This document shows positions 17,889 to 25,735 of a DNA stretch of 64,000 nucleotides, in pieces (position 1 is the first letter of the stretch; each line of letters opens with the position of its first letter). The DNA lies in NCBI RefSeq assembly GCF_025143825.1, contig NZ_CP083560.1:62001-126000 (forward strand). Reading direction: 5' to 3'. The notes under the pieces are model-generated. The model worked only from the letters and a program-made list of their open reading frames with translations. It searched no databases and was not told the origin of the DNA. A program made the position numbers and the translations under genes. The DNA is from Sulfitobacter sp. S223 (GTDB lineage: Bacteria > Pseudomonadota > Alphaproteobacteria > Rhodobacterales > Rhodobacteraceae).

Positions 17889-18617
17889 GTGCTGGCGCAA
17901 CTTCAAACAGCTGTCACACTGATCTATCCGCCGCGCTGCATCACGTGCGGGGATATGGTGGAAAGTGATTTTGGCCTGTGCGGTCCCTGTTGGCGCGATA
18001 CCAGCTTTCTGGGTGGTGTAATCTGTGATGGTTGTGGGGTTCCGCTCACCCCCGGTGGTCAGGGCGATTTACATCATTGCGATGCCTGCATGCAGGCCAA
18101 GAGGCCTTGGATTCAAGGGCGTGCAGCGGTTCTTTACCGCGATAACGGCCGCAAGCTTGTTTTGGCGCTCAAGCATGGTGATCGTCAGGAAATGGCACGC
18201 CCTGCCGGATTATGGATGGCAAACATGGTTCGTGGGCAGGTCTCGGAAGATACTCTTGTCGTGCCTGTGCCGTTGCATTGGACACGGTTGCTGAAGCGTC
18301 GCTACAACCAGTCAGCTCTTTTGGCAAAATCTGTCGCTAAGGAGTTGGACCTACCTTGGTGCCCTGACGCTTTGGCCCGCGTTCGTCGAACAAGTTCGCT
18401 TGAGGGGCTAAGCCGCGAAGCGCGGTTCGAGACACTGGAAAAGGCGATTACGCCACATCCGAAACGCGGCGCGAAACTGCGCGATCGGCCCATCCTATTG
18501 ATAGATGATGTGATGGCCTCCGGTGCTACGTTGATGGCATGCACCCATGCATGTTTGGAGGCAGGATCGGGCCCTGTTCGCGTACTGACCCTAGCAAGAG
18601 CGGCAAAAGAGGCCTAA
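17889..18617 (+). CDS. comF: ComF family phosphoribosyltransferase-like protein
   Basis: 242 residues. An N-terminal double zinc-ribbon has CITC, CGPC, CDGCG and CDAC pairs (about 18-68), and a C-terminal PRTase-like domain has LLIDDVMASGATL (about 205), the PRPP-binding loop. ComF-type proteins are linked to DNA uptake in competent bacteria; the enzymatic activity is not established. It starts with GTG. First of a tight series comF-grx-nitrilase-marR. Confidence 0.85.
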   Translation: MLAQLQTAVTLIYPPRCITCGDMVESDFGLCGPCWRDTSFLGGVICDGCGVPLTPGGQGDLHHCDACMQAKRPWIQGRAAVLYRDNGRKLVLALKHGDRQEMARPAGLWMANMVRGQVSEDTLVVPVPLHWTRLLKRRYNQSALLAKSVAKELDLPWCPDALARVRRTSSLEGLSREARFETLEKAITPHPKRGAKLRDRPILLIDDVMASGATLMACTHACLEAGSGPVRVLTLARAAKEA

Positions 18618-18653
18618 ATCCTATTCCAACACTCTGTGGAAAAGGACAGTCTT

Positions 18654-18911
18654 ATGAAACCGGTCGAAATTTATACCTCCCCGCTCTGTGGCTTTTGTCA
18701 TGCGGCGAAACGTCTTCTAAACCAAAAAGGCGTAAGCTTTTCCGAAGTGGATGTGCTGGCCAATCCTGATCGCAAACCCGAAATGATCAAGCGTGCGGAT
18801 GGCGGACGTACCGTACCGCAAATTTTCGTGGGCGATATCCATGTCGGTGGCTGCGATGATTTGTATGCGTTGGAGCGCGCCGGCAAGCTTGATGCGCTGC
18901 TGGCCGCATGA
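18654..18911 (+). CDS. grxC: Glutaredoxin 3 (GrxC type)
   Basis: 85 residues with a glutaredoxin fold: YTSPLCGFCHAAKRLL has the redox pair at about residues 13 and 16, with CGFC where CPYC is usual. TVPQIFVGDIHVGGCDDL has the cis-Pro and GG-D glutathione-binding elements. It reduces disulfides with glutathione in the cytoplasm. The ATG at 18654 follows AAGGA; an earlier GTG-started frame has no site. It overlaps the next gene by 4 bp. Confidence 0.92.
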   Translation: MKPVEIYTSPLCGFCHAAKRLLNQKGVSFSEVDVLANPDRKPEMIKRADGGRTVPQIFVGDIHVGGCDDLYALERAGKLDALLAA

Positions 18912-19741
18912 AAGCAGCCATTCTCCAGCTGAACGTAAGCGATGATCCCAGGGCCAATTTGGTCGTGACCCGCGCCATGCTGTCAGACGCAGCGGCGCAG
19001 GGCGCGGAGTTTGTGTGTACGCCGGAGGTGAGCAATTGTATTTCTACCAATCGCGATCACCAGCAGCGCGTATTGCATCATGAGTCAAGCGATCCCACGC
19101 TCGCCGCGTTGCGCGGTGATGCGGCTGCATTGGGGATCTGGGTTCTGATCGGGTCGCTCGGGCTGAAGACTGACGATGCGGATGGTCGTTTTGCAAATCG
19201 GTCATTTCTGATTGATCCCAACGGCGATATCGTTGCGAAATATGACAAGATCCACATGTTCGACGTACAGGTCACGCCCACCGAGACGTGGAAAGAATCA
19301 GCGGCATACCGCCCTGGTTCTCGGGCCATGCTCGCACGGACACCTTTCGCGGCGGTCGGGATGACCATCTGCTATGATATTCGCTTTCCAGAGCTGTATC
19401 AGGCGCTGGCAGAGGCAGGCGCGCAGGTCTTCACTGTGCCTGCTGCGTTCTCGCCTGTTACCGGCGCTGCCCATTGGCACAGCTTGTTGCGCGCGCGCGC
19501 AATTGAGACAGGATGTTTCATTATTGCTCCAGCACAAACTGGCACTCATGCAAGTGCTACGCATAAGACGCGCGATACGTACGGCCACTCTCTGGTGGTC
19601 AGCCCGTGGGGAGAGATTGTCTTGGATGCTGGTACGGATGCCGGTGTGTTTCTGTTCGATCTGGATGTTGCACAGACTGATGCCGCGCGGGCCAAGGTTC
19701 CCAGTATGAGCCACAAGCGTGCGTTTGATGGTCCAGCATGA
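18908..19741 (+). CDS. Carbon-nitrogen hydrolase (nitrilase superfamily, Nit/omega-amidase branch)
   Basis: 277 residues carrying the Glu-Lys-Cys triad: Glu in CTPEVSN, Lys in KYDKIHMFD and Cys in ICYDIRFPELYQ. These match the Nit1/Nit2-like branch, whose members deaminate alpha-ketoglutaramate or repair deaminated glutathione. The latter is attractive beside a glutaredoxin gene, but this is inference. It is coupled to its neighbours by ATGA overlaps on both sides. Confidence 0.88.
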   Translation: MKAAILQLNVSDDPRANLVVTRAMLSDAAAQGAEFVCTPEVSNCISTNRDHQQRVLHHESSDPTLAALRGDAAALGIWVLIGSLGLKTDDADGRFANRSFLIDPNGDIVAKYDKIHMFDVQVTPTETWKESAAYRPGSRAMLARTPFAAVGMTICYDIRFPELYQALAEAGAQVFTVPAAFSPVTGAAHWHSLLRARAIETGCFIIAPAQTGTHASATHKTRDTYGHSLVVSPWGEIVLDAGTDAGVFLFDLDVAQTDAARAKVPSMSHKRAFDGPA

Positions 19742-20172
19742 GCGATGATTCAAATACCTTAGCGATCATGCTGTTCAGTGAAATTCTGGGCACGGATCAA
19801 ATCTTGCGTACCAGACTGGGTAAGGTGCTTCCCAAGGGTATGGAAATTTCGCATTTTTCGGTGCTGAATCATTTGGCGTGGCGCGATGTTGAACGCTCTC
19901 CTGCGCAACTCGCCGAGACTTTTCATGTAACACGCGGTGCCATGACAAATACTCTGACCAAATTGGAGTGGGCCGGTTACATCCATATCCGGCCAGATTG
20001 GGATGATGCACGGCGCAAGATGGTTACGATCAGCCCCGCAGGCCGTCAGGCCCGCGAGACCGCGCTTAGTACCATCGCGCCAATGATCACTCAGGTTGTT
20101 GAGCAATTAGGAGAGGACAAGGCCCGCGCGGCCCTGCCAATCCTGCGCGAACTACGAAACCAATTGGGCTAG
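19738..20172 (+). CDS. MarR family transcriptional regulator
   Basis: 144 residues with a winged helix-turn-helix: [27 protein letters not shown] is the recognition part (about 58-84), followed by the wing [16 protein letters not shown]. Ligand and targets are unknown. It shares ATGA with the nitrilase gene, so it is probably cotranscribed and may regulate the comF-grx-nitrilase unit. Its TAG stop shares the palindrome CTAG with the stop of convergent ubiG. Confidence 0.88.
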   Translation: MSDDSNTLAIMLFSEILGTDQILRTRLGKVLPKGMEISHFSVLNHLAWRDVERSPAQLAETFHVTRGAMTNTLTKLEWAGYIHIRPDWDDARRKMVTISPAGRQARETALSTIAPMITQVVEQLGEDKARAALPILRELRNQLG

Positions 20173-20918
20173 GCCTGAGGTTTAAGGCTGGCGGTGACAT
20201 AGTTCACGCTTAGGTCTTTTGCAGAGATACTCCAGCTCCACAGCAGCGGGTTAAAGACGAAACCCTTCCGGTCAACCGGTTGCAGGCCCGCCTCTTCAAG
20301 CAGCTTGTACAGTTCGTCCGGTGTGATGAACTTGGACCATTCATGCGTGCCTTTGGGGAGCCAGCGCATGATGTGCTCTGCGCCAATGATCGCCACCACA
20401 TAGGACTTCGGATTGCGGTTGAGTGTCGAACAGATGTGCAGCCCACCGGGTTTTAGCAATTGGCGACAAGCGGTCAGATAGCTGATGGGGGAGGCGACGT
20501 GTTCAACCACTTCCATGTTCAGCACCACATCGAATTGCTCACCTGCTTCTGCCATCGCTTCGGCGGTGGTGTGTCGATAGTCGATCTCAAGGCCGGACTG
20601 TTCGGCGTGGATTTGGGCGACGGGGATGTTCCCGGCTGCAGCATCCGCCCCCACAACTGTGGCACCCAGACGGGCCATAGGTTCGGCCAGCAGTCCACCG
20701 CCGCAGCCGATATCAAGAATGCGCAGCCCCTTGAATGGCTCCGGTGTGCTTAGGTCGCGGTCAAATTCGCCTGCGATCTGGGTTGTAATATAGTCGAGCC
20801 TGCACGGATTGAGCATGTGCAGCGGCTTGAACTTGCCCTCTGTGTCCCACCACTCGGCGGCCATCGCTTCGAACTTTGCGACTTCATCGGGATCTACTGT
20901 TGTTTGATGCGCTTGCAT
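20169..20918 (-). CDS. ubiG: Ubiquinone biosynthesis O-methyltransferase
   Basis: Catalyses both O-methylations of the ubiquinone ring. 249 residues. Motif I is [18 protein letters not shown], followed by the VVGADAA acidic end and MEVVEHV, which matches the UbiG signature. The N-terminal [14 protein letters not shown] is also typical. It is a single-gene unit whose stop touches that of marR. The divergent neighbour is proline iminopeptidase. Confidence 0.95.
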   Translation of the reverse strand: MQAHQTTVDPDEVAKFEAMAAEWWDTEGKFKPLHMLNPCRLDYITTQIAGEFDRDLSTPEPFKGLRILDIGCGGGLLAEPMARLGATVVGADAAAGNIPVAQIHAEQSGLEIDYRHTTAEAMAEAGEQFDVVLNMEVVEHVASPISYLTACRQLLKPGGLHICSTLNRNPKSYVVAIIGAEHIMRWLPKGTHEWSKFITPDELYKLLEEAGLQPVDRKGFVFNPLLWSWSISAKDLSVNYVTASLKPQA

Positions 20919-20967
20919 TTTGGCGCTCCTGTATTCAATGTCGGCTCTCGTACTATATAGGCTGGTA

Positions 20968-21939
20968 ATGGATAAGACCCCTGATCAAAAGCGCGCAGTG
21001 CAATACCTGTATCCGCCAATAGACCCGTTTGACCGGCGAATGCTTTCTGTTGGCCAAGGGCATACGGTTTATGTGGAGCAATGCGGTAACCCTCAAGGGA
21101 TACCAGTTGTTGTGTTGCATGGTGGGCCGGGGGGCGGGTGTAGCCCATCCATGCGGCGCTATTTTGATCCGGCGAAATATCGTGTGATCCTGTTTGACCA
21201 GCGTGGCTGTGGCCGCTCAACACCTTTTGCAAGCGTGACGGATAACACCACTTGGCATCTTGTTGCCGACATCGAGCTGATTCGTGAGGAGCTGGGCATC
21301 GCCCAGTGGGTCGTGTTTGGTGGCAGCTGGGGCGCGACGCTTTCGCTCATTTATGCGCAGACCCATCCGGCGGCGGTGCGTAATTTGGTGTTGCGCGGTG
21401 TCTTTTTGATGACACAGGCTGAGCTGGATTGGTTCTACGGCGGTGGCGCAGGCAAGTTCTGGCCAGAAGTATGGGACAAGTTCACCGCGCTTGTGCCGCA
21501 TGACGAGCGTGACGATTTCATCAAAGCCTATCACCAGAGACTGTTCTCGGATGATATGTCACTTCAGACCCGCTATGCGCGGGCTTGGTCGGGCTGGGAA
21601 AATGCGCTGGCGTCGATATCTTCCGGTGGTCAGATGATTGAGGGCCACGGAGAGTATGCGCGCGCCTTTGCGCGTTTAGAGAATCACTATTTCACCAACA
21701 ATGGCTTTCTGGAATATGACGGCCAGATTTTGGGGCAGATGGACCGTATCGCCCATATCCCCGGCGTGATTGTTCAGGGCCGATATGACATGATTTGCCC
21801 CCCAACCAGTGCCTATGAAATTGCCAAGGCGTGGCCAAAATCCGAACTTAAAATGGTGCGCAATGCGGGCCACGCCTTGAGCGAGCCGGGGATCAGCGCC
21901 GAGCTGGTCCGCGCCATGGACAGGATTGGCGCCACATGA
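20968..21939 (+). CDS. pip: Proline iminopeptidase
   Basis: Alpha/beta-hydrolase of family S33 that removes N-terminal proline. HGGPGGG is the oxyanion region, [10 protein letters not shown] carries the nucleophile Ser, GRYDMICPP has the Asp, and [10 protein letters not shown] has the His. The ATG at 20968 gives 323 residues and places YPP near residue 12, as usual; two upstream starts (20938, 20920) would run toward the ubiG promoter. The SBP-like gene overlaps its end by 4 bp, suggesting peptide uptake and use together. Confidence 0.92.
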   Translation: MDKTPDQKRAVQYLYPPIDPFDRRMLSVGQGHTVYVEQCGNPQGIPVVVLHGGPGGGCSPSMRRYFDPAKYRVILFDQRGCGRSTPFASVTDNTTWHLVADIELIREELGIAQWVVFGGSWGATLSLIYAQTHPAAVRNLVLRGVFLMTQAELDWFYGGGAGKFWPEVWDKFTALVPHDERDDFIKAYHQRLFSDDMSLQTRYARAWSGWENALASISSGGQMIEGHGEYARAFARLENHYFTNNGFLEYDGQILGQMDRIAHIPGVIVQGRYDMICPPTSAYEIAKAWPKSELKMVRNAGHALSEPGISAELVRAMDRIGAT

Positions 21940-22766
21940 GCCGCAAACCCCTTGATCGTCGTGCGCTATTTGCCAGCGGTGCTGCGGCCGCTTTTTTAGC
22001 CGCTGCTGGGGTCAGCGCGGGACCGCTCCCTCATCGTGGAGGAAAGCTGCGCCTTGCGCTATCGGGGGCTGCACGAAGTGACGATTGGAGCCACGGTGAT
22101 GGCCTGTTCATGCAAGTGGCCCGCCAAGGATTGATATATGAAACGCTGACGGAGATTGCCGCCGATGGTACCCTGCACGGTGAGCTTGCGACTGGTTGGA
22201 CCAGCTCTGCGGATGCGCGCGTATGGGTATTTGATTTGCGTTCCGGCGTCTTATTTCATGACGGTAAACCCTTTACCGCTGCCGACGTCATCCACAGTCT
22301 CGCAGCGCTGGGCGATATTCAGGCTGTGTCACGTGGGCGTGTGCAGATCACGCTTGCAACTCCTGATCCATCACTGCCTTTCACGCTTAGTCAGGCATCC
22401 TATGTGATCCGTCCGGTCCATGCGCCCGATGCCGGTATTGGTACAGGTCTATACCGCGTGCGCCATTTCTCACCGGGTCAGCAGCTGTTGGCCGAGCGTC
22501 TGACGCAGCATTGGAGGGACGGCCAAGCAGGCTGGTTTGATAAGGTTGAGCTTGTCTCGATTCCGTCTGAGGCGGTGCGCGCGCAGGCGCTGGCGGAATA
22601 TCTGGTGGATGGCGCAGACATCGCAGACGTCTCCGCCCTGAAGGGATTCGAGGACGTTACCCAGTGGAGTGGCCATGCCGTTTCGCGCAGCGTAGCGATG
22701 CCTGTGGCGTTGGGACGTGGCATGTTTGATGACCTGCGCGCGCCCCAGCGATGGTGGGGGGCTTGA
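21936..22766 (+). CDS. Short SBP_bac_5-type peptide-binding protein, lacking the C-terminal half
   Basis: 276 residues with a Tat-like signal (LDRRALFASG and a hydrophobic stretch). The family-5 oligopeptide-binding N-terminal part follows: LIYETLTEIAADG, LATGWTSSADARVWVFDLR, GVLFHDGKPFTAADVIHSL. Full proteins are usually 500 or more residues; this one stops after the first lobe region at a proper TGA with no downstream homology visible. It could be a genuine short family member or a 3' deletion. No permease or ATPase is present. It shares ATGA with pip. Confidence 0.75.
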   Translation: MSRKPLDRRALFASGAAAAFLAAAGVSAGPLPHRGGKLRLALSGAARSDDWSHGDGLFMQVARQGLIYETLTEIAADGTLHGELATGWTSSADARVWVFDLRSGVLFHDGKPFTAADVIHSLAALGDIQAVSRGRVQITLATPDPSLPFTLSQASYVIRPVHAPDAGIGTGLYRVRHFSPGQQLLAERLTQHWRDGQAGWFDKVELVSIPSEAVRAQALAEYLVDGADIADVSALKGFEDVTQWSGHAVSRSVAMPVALGRGMFDDLRAPQRWWGA

Positions 22767-22791
22767 TGTTCTCGGCGCCTCGGCGTATATG
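22763..22791 (+). promoter_or_regulatory. Candidate sigma-70 promoter of the rimP-nusA-infB operon
   Basis: TTGATG (22763-22768), a 17-base spacer, and TATATG (22786-22791) make a good housekeeping promoter. It overlaps the stop of the preceding gene and sits about 100 bp before rimP. Transcription would start near 22798, giving a leader of about 90 bases that contains an intrinsic terminator. Confidence 0.55.
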
Positions 22792-22846
22792 ACGACTTAA
22801 CAGCGGCGCGCTCGGGTCCACACCAAGCGCCCACCGAACCTCTGAT

Positions 22847-22869
22847 ACGGGCCGCGCGCCCGTTTTTTT
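22847..22869 (+). terminator. Leader terminator upstream of rimP (possible attenuator)
   Basis: ACGGGC (22847-22852) pairs with GCCCGT (22858-22863) around CGCGC, followed by seven T. It lies after the candidate promoter and 21 bases before the rimP start, so it would stop most transcripts before the operon. It could equally terminate the upstream pip unit. NusA, encoded here, modulates such terminators, which makes autoregulation plausible. Confidence 0.75.
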
Positions 22870-22890
22870 GTGCCTTGAGGCAAGTAGACA

Positions 22891-23469
22891 ATGAACAATG
22901 ACCTGATTGCAAAAGCTGCCATGGACCGGCGTCTCGCCGAGATCATAACCCCTGTTATCGAAGACTTGGGGTTTGAGCTGGTGCGCGTACGCCTGATGTC
23001 TGGCAAGAACGCGACCTTGCAGATTATGGCAGATCGCCCCGATGGGGGTATCGAAGTAGATGACTGCGCCAAGATCAGCACTGCCGTTGGCGCCGTGCTG
23101 GATGTCGAAGACCCGATTGTAGATGAATACGCGCTTGAGGTTTCCTCGCCGGGGATCGACCGTCCGCTGACGCGTCTTAAGGATTTTGCGAATTTCGAAG
23201 GCTATGAGGCCAAGATTGAAACCGATGATCTGATTGATGGTCGCCGCCGCTTTAAGGGTGAGCTGGCAGGTGTCGAGGGTGATGAGGTTCTGATCAACAT
23301 CGACGAGGGCACTGTAGGCTTGAAATTCGAATGGCTGACCGATGCCAAGCTGGTCCTGACGGATGAGCTGATCAAGGAAATGCTGCGCCAGCGCAAAGCG
23401 TCTGGTGCAATCGACGAGACCCAATTTGACGAACTGCAGACCGATGAGTCTGATGAGGGAGAAAACTAA
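22891..23469 (+). CDS. rimP: Ribosome maturation factor RimP
   Basis: 192 residues. Needed for 30S subunit maturation. The N-terminal domain includes [16 protein letters not shown], and [22 protein letters not shown] is the best-conserved block (about 70-92). The acidic tail ([12 protein letters not shown]) is usual for alphaproteobacteria. It is first in the operon; its TAA overlaps the ATG of nusA by one base. Confidence 0.95.
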   Translation: MNNDLIAKAAMDRRLAEIITPVIEDLGFELVRVRLMSGKNATLQIMADRPDGGIEVDDCAKISTAVGAVLDVEDPIVDEYALEVSSPGIDRPLTRLKDFANFEGYEAKIETDDLIDGRRRFKGELAGVEGDEVLINIDEGTVGLKFEWLTDAKLVLTDELIKEMLRQRKASGAIDETQFDELQTDESDEGEN

Positions 23470-25082
23470 TGGCCATTACATCCGCAAACCAGTTGGAGCT
23501 GCTGCAAACCGCCGAAGCGGTGGCCCGCGAAAAGATGATCGATCCTGGTCTGGTCATCGAAGCGATGGAAGAATCCCTCGCGCGCGCAGCCAAGTCCCGC
23601 TATGGCGCTGAAATGGATATCCGCGTGAGCATCGACCGCAAAACGGGTCGCGCCACGTTTACCCGTGTTCGGACAGTTGTCGCGGATGACGAGCTTGAGA
23701 ACTATCAGGCCGAATTCACGGTTGAGCAGGCCAAGCAGTATATGGCCAATCCCGAAGTAGGTCAGGAATTCACCGAAGAAGTCCCACCTGTCGAAATGGG
23801 CCGGATTGCTGCGCAATCTGCCAAGCAGGTGATTCTTCAGAAGGTGCGCGAAGCTGAGCGTGACCGCCAGTACGAAGAATTCAAAGACCGCGCGGGCACG
23901 ATCATCAATGGTCTGGTCAAGCGTGAAGAATACGGAAACGTCATCGTGGATGTGGGCGCTGGCGAAGCGATCCTGCGTCGCAACGAAAAGATTGGCCGCG
24001 AATCCTATCGCCCGAACGATCGTATCCGCGTCTACATCAAGGATGTGCGCCGCGAACAGCGCGGTCCGCAGATTTTCCTTTCCCGTACAGCGCCAGAATT
24101 CATGGCCGAGCTGTTCAAGATGGAAGTGCCCGAAATCTATGATGGCATCATCGAGATCAAAGCAGTTGCCCGTGATCCCGGTTCGCGCGCAAAGATTGCT
24201 GTCATCAGCTATGATAACTCCATCGACCCTGTCGGCGCTTGCGTAGGTATGCGCGGTAGCCGTGTTCAGGCCGTTGTAAACGAGCTTCAGGGTGAAAAGA
24301 TCGATATCATCCCGTGGAATGACGACCAGCCGACATTCCTTGTGAACGCCCTGCAGCCAGCCGAGGTTTCCAAAGTTGTTCTGGATGAAGAGGCCGGCAA
24401 GATCGAAGTGGTTGTTCCTGAAGAGCAGTTGAGCCTTGCGATCGGTCGCCGTGGCCAAAACGTGCGTCTGGCCAGCCAGCTGACCGGTCTGGACATCGAT
24501 ATCATGACAGAAGAGCAGGAAAGCGCGCGCCGTCAGGCCGAGTTTGAACTGCGCACCAAGCTGTTTATGGACAACCTTGATCTGGATGAATTCTTTGCCC
24601 AGTTGCTGGTTTCCGAAGGCTTCACCAACCTCGAAGAAGTGGCATACGTCGAAGTAGACGAGCTGCTGGTAATCGATGGCGTTGACGAAGATACCGCTAG
24701 CGAGCTTCAGGCGCGCGCCCGTGATGTTCTGGAAGCGCAGAACAAGGCAGCCCTTGATACGGCCCGTTCGTTGGGTGTCGAAGACAGCCTTATTGAATTT
24801 GAGGGCCTGACACCCCAAATGATTGAAGCGCTGGCCAAAGATGATGTAAAAACCCTTGAGGACTTTGCGACATGCGCCGACTGGGAGCTGGCAGGTGGCT
24901 GGACGACAGTTAATGGCGAGCGTATCAAGGACGAAGGCACGCTTGAGCCTTTCGATATGTCATTGGAAGACGCGCAGCATCTGATCATGACAGCCCGCGT
25001 TTTGCTGGGTTGGGTTGATCCAACCGAACTTGAAGCAGATGCCGAAGACGAAGGTGACGCTGAAGAGGAGGCCGAGGCCTGA
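23469..25082 (+). CDS. nusA: Transcription termination/antitermination protein NusA
   Basis: 537 residues. The NusA N-terminal RNA-polymerase-binding domain (about 1-125) is followed by an S1 domain (INGLVKREEYGNVIVDVG region), two KH domains (GACVGMRGSRVQ and AIGRRGQNVRLASQL) and C-terminal helix-hairpin-helix repeats. It ends in a strongly acidic tail (EDEGDAEEEAEA). It binds RNA polymerase and controls pausing, termination and antitermination. Confidence 0.97.
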   Translation: MAITSANQLELLQTAEAVAREKMIDPGLVIEAMEESLARAAKSRYGAEMDIRVSIDRKTGRATFTRVRTVVADDELENYQAEFTVEQAKQYMANPEVGQEFTEEVPPVEMGRIAAQSAKQVILQKVREAERDRQYEEFKDRAGTIINGLVKREEYGNVIVDVGAGEAILRRNEKIGRESYRPNDRIRVYIKDVRREQRGPQIFLSRTAPEFMAELFKMEVPEIYDGIIEIKAVARDPGSRAKIAVISYDNSIDPVGACVGMRGSRVQAVVNELQGEKIDIIPWNDDQPTFLVNALQPAEVSKVVLDEEAGKIEVVVPEEQLSLAIGRRGQNVRLASQLTGLDIDIMTEEQESARRQAEFELRTKLFMDNLDLDEFFAQLLVSEGFTNLEEVAYVEVDELLVIDGVDEDTASELQARARDVLEAQNKAALDTARSLGVEDSLIEFEGLTPQMIEALAKDDVKTLEDFATCADWELAGGWTTVNGERIKDEGTLEPFDMSLEDAQHLIMTARVLLGWVDPTELEADAEDEGDAEEEAEA

Positions 25083-25105
25083 TCTCAGGCTTCGGGGGTA
25101 CCAGA

Positions 25106-25726
25106 ATGGGACGCGGTGGCGCATCCAAAGACCGTGAAAGCGGCGCAGAACGCAAGTGCCTTGCCACAGGTGAGGTGCAGCCAAAGTACAAGATGATCCG
25201 GTTCGTTGTTGGGCCGGATGGTCAGGCAGTAGCCGATGTGTTGGGTAAGTTGCCCGGTCGCGGGATGTGGGTATCAGCGGAACGTTCCGCGCTTGAAACA
25301 GTTGTTAAAAAGGGGTTGTTTTCGCGGTCGGCAAAGCAACCGGTTAAAACACCGGACAATCTGGTGGATGATGTGGAAAAGCAGTTGGCCCGCCGCGTGG
25401 TGGACCTGATTTCGATGCAGCGTAAAGCGGGTAAAGCCGTTGCGGGCTACGAAAAAGTCAAAAGCTGGCTGCAAACGGAAGAGGCGCAAGTACTGATTCA
25501 GGCTGTGGATGGATCGGGACGCGGCAAATCGAAACTAAGTACGCCGCACTACGGGCACTATATTGGATGCCTGACAGCGGATGAATTGGGTTTGGCATTC
25601 GGACGCCAAACTGTGATACATGGGGCGCTCGCCTCTGGTGGACTCACTCTGCGTGTTGTAGAGGAAGCTCATAGATTGAACGGCGTGCGCAAAAACGAGG
25701 CTGGCAGCGGCCAGCCGAAAGGATAG
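25106..25726 (+). CDS. YlxR (DUF448) fused to an L7Ae/YlxQ-like domain
   Basis: 206 residues. The first half (about 8-80) is YlxR: ERKCLATGEVQPKYKMIRFV and GRGMWVSAER match its conserved basic surface. The second half (about 88-190) resembles the L7Ae-like RNA-binding fold: DLISMQRKAGKAVAGYEKV, then LTADELGLAFGR. In Firmicutes these are two adjacent genes (ylxR, ylxQ) at the same place between nusA and infB. The fusion is common in alphaproteobacteria. An RNA-related role is likely; the exact function is open. Confidence 0.88.
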   Translation: MGRGGASKDRESGAERKCLATGEVQPKYKMIRFVVGPDGQAVADVLGKLPGRGMWVSAERSALETVVKKGLFSRSAKQPVKTPDNLVDDVEKQLARRVVDLISMQRKAGKAVAGYEKVKSWLQTEEAQVLIQAVDGSGRGKSKLSTPHYGHYIGCLTADELGLAFGRQTVIHGALASGGLTLRVVEEAHRLNGVRKNEAGSGQPKG

Positions 25727-25735
25727 ACGAGCTAG

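Noticed and set aside
22801..22870. Possible tRNA or small structured RNA before rimP
   Set aside because: Only a terminator hairpin is convincing. No cloverleaf arms or CCA end can be drawn.
23466..24818. Long open frame (450 codons) on the minus strand within nusA
   Set aside because: It is the antisense of a strongly conserved nusA. Its residue make-up is that expected from reverse-reading nusA codons, and no domain is visible.
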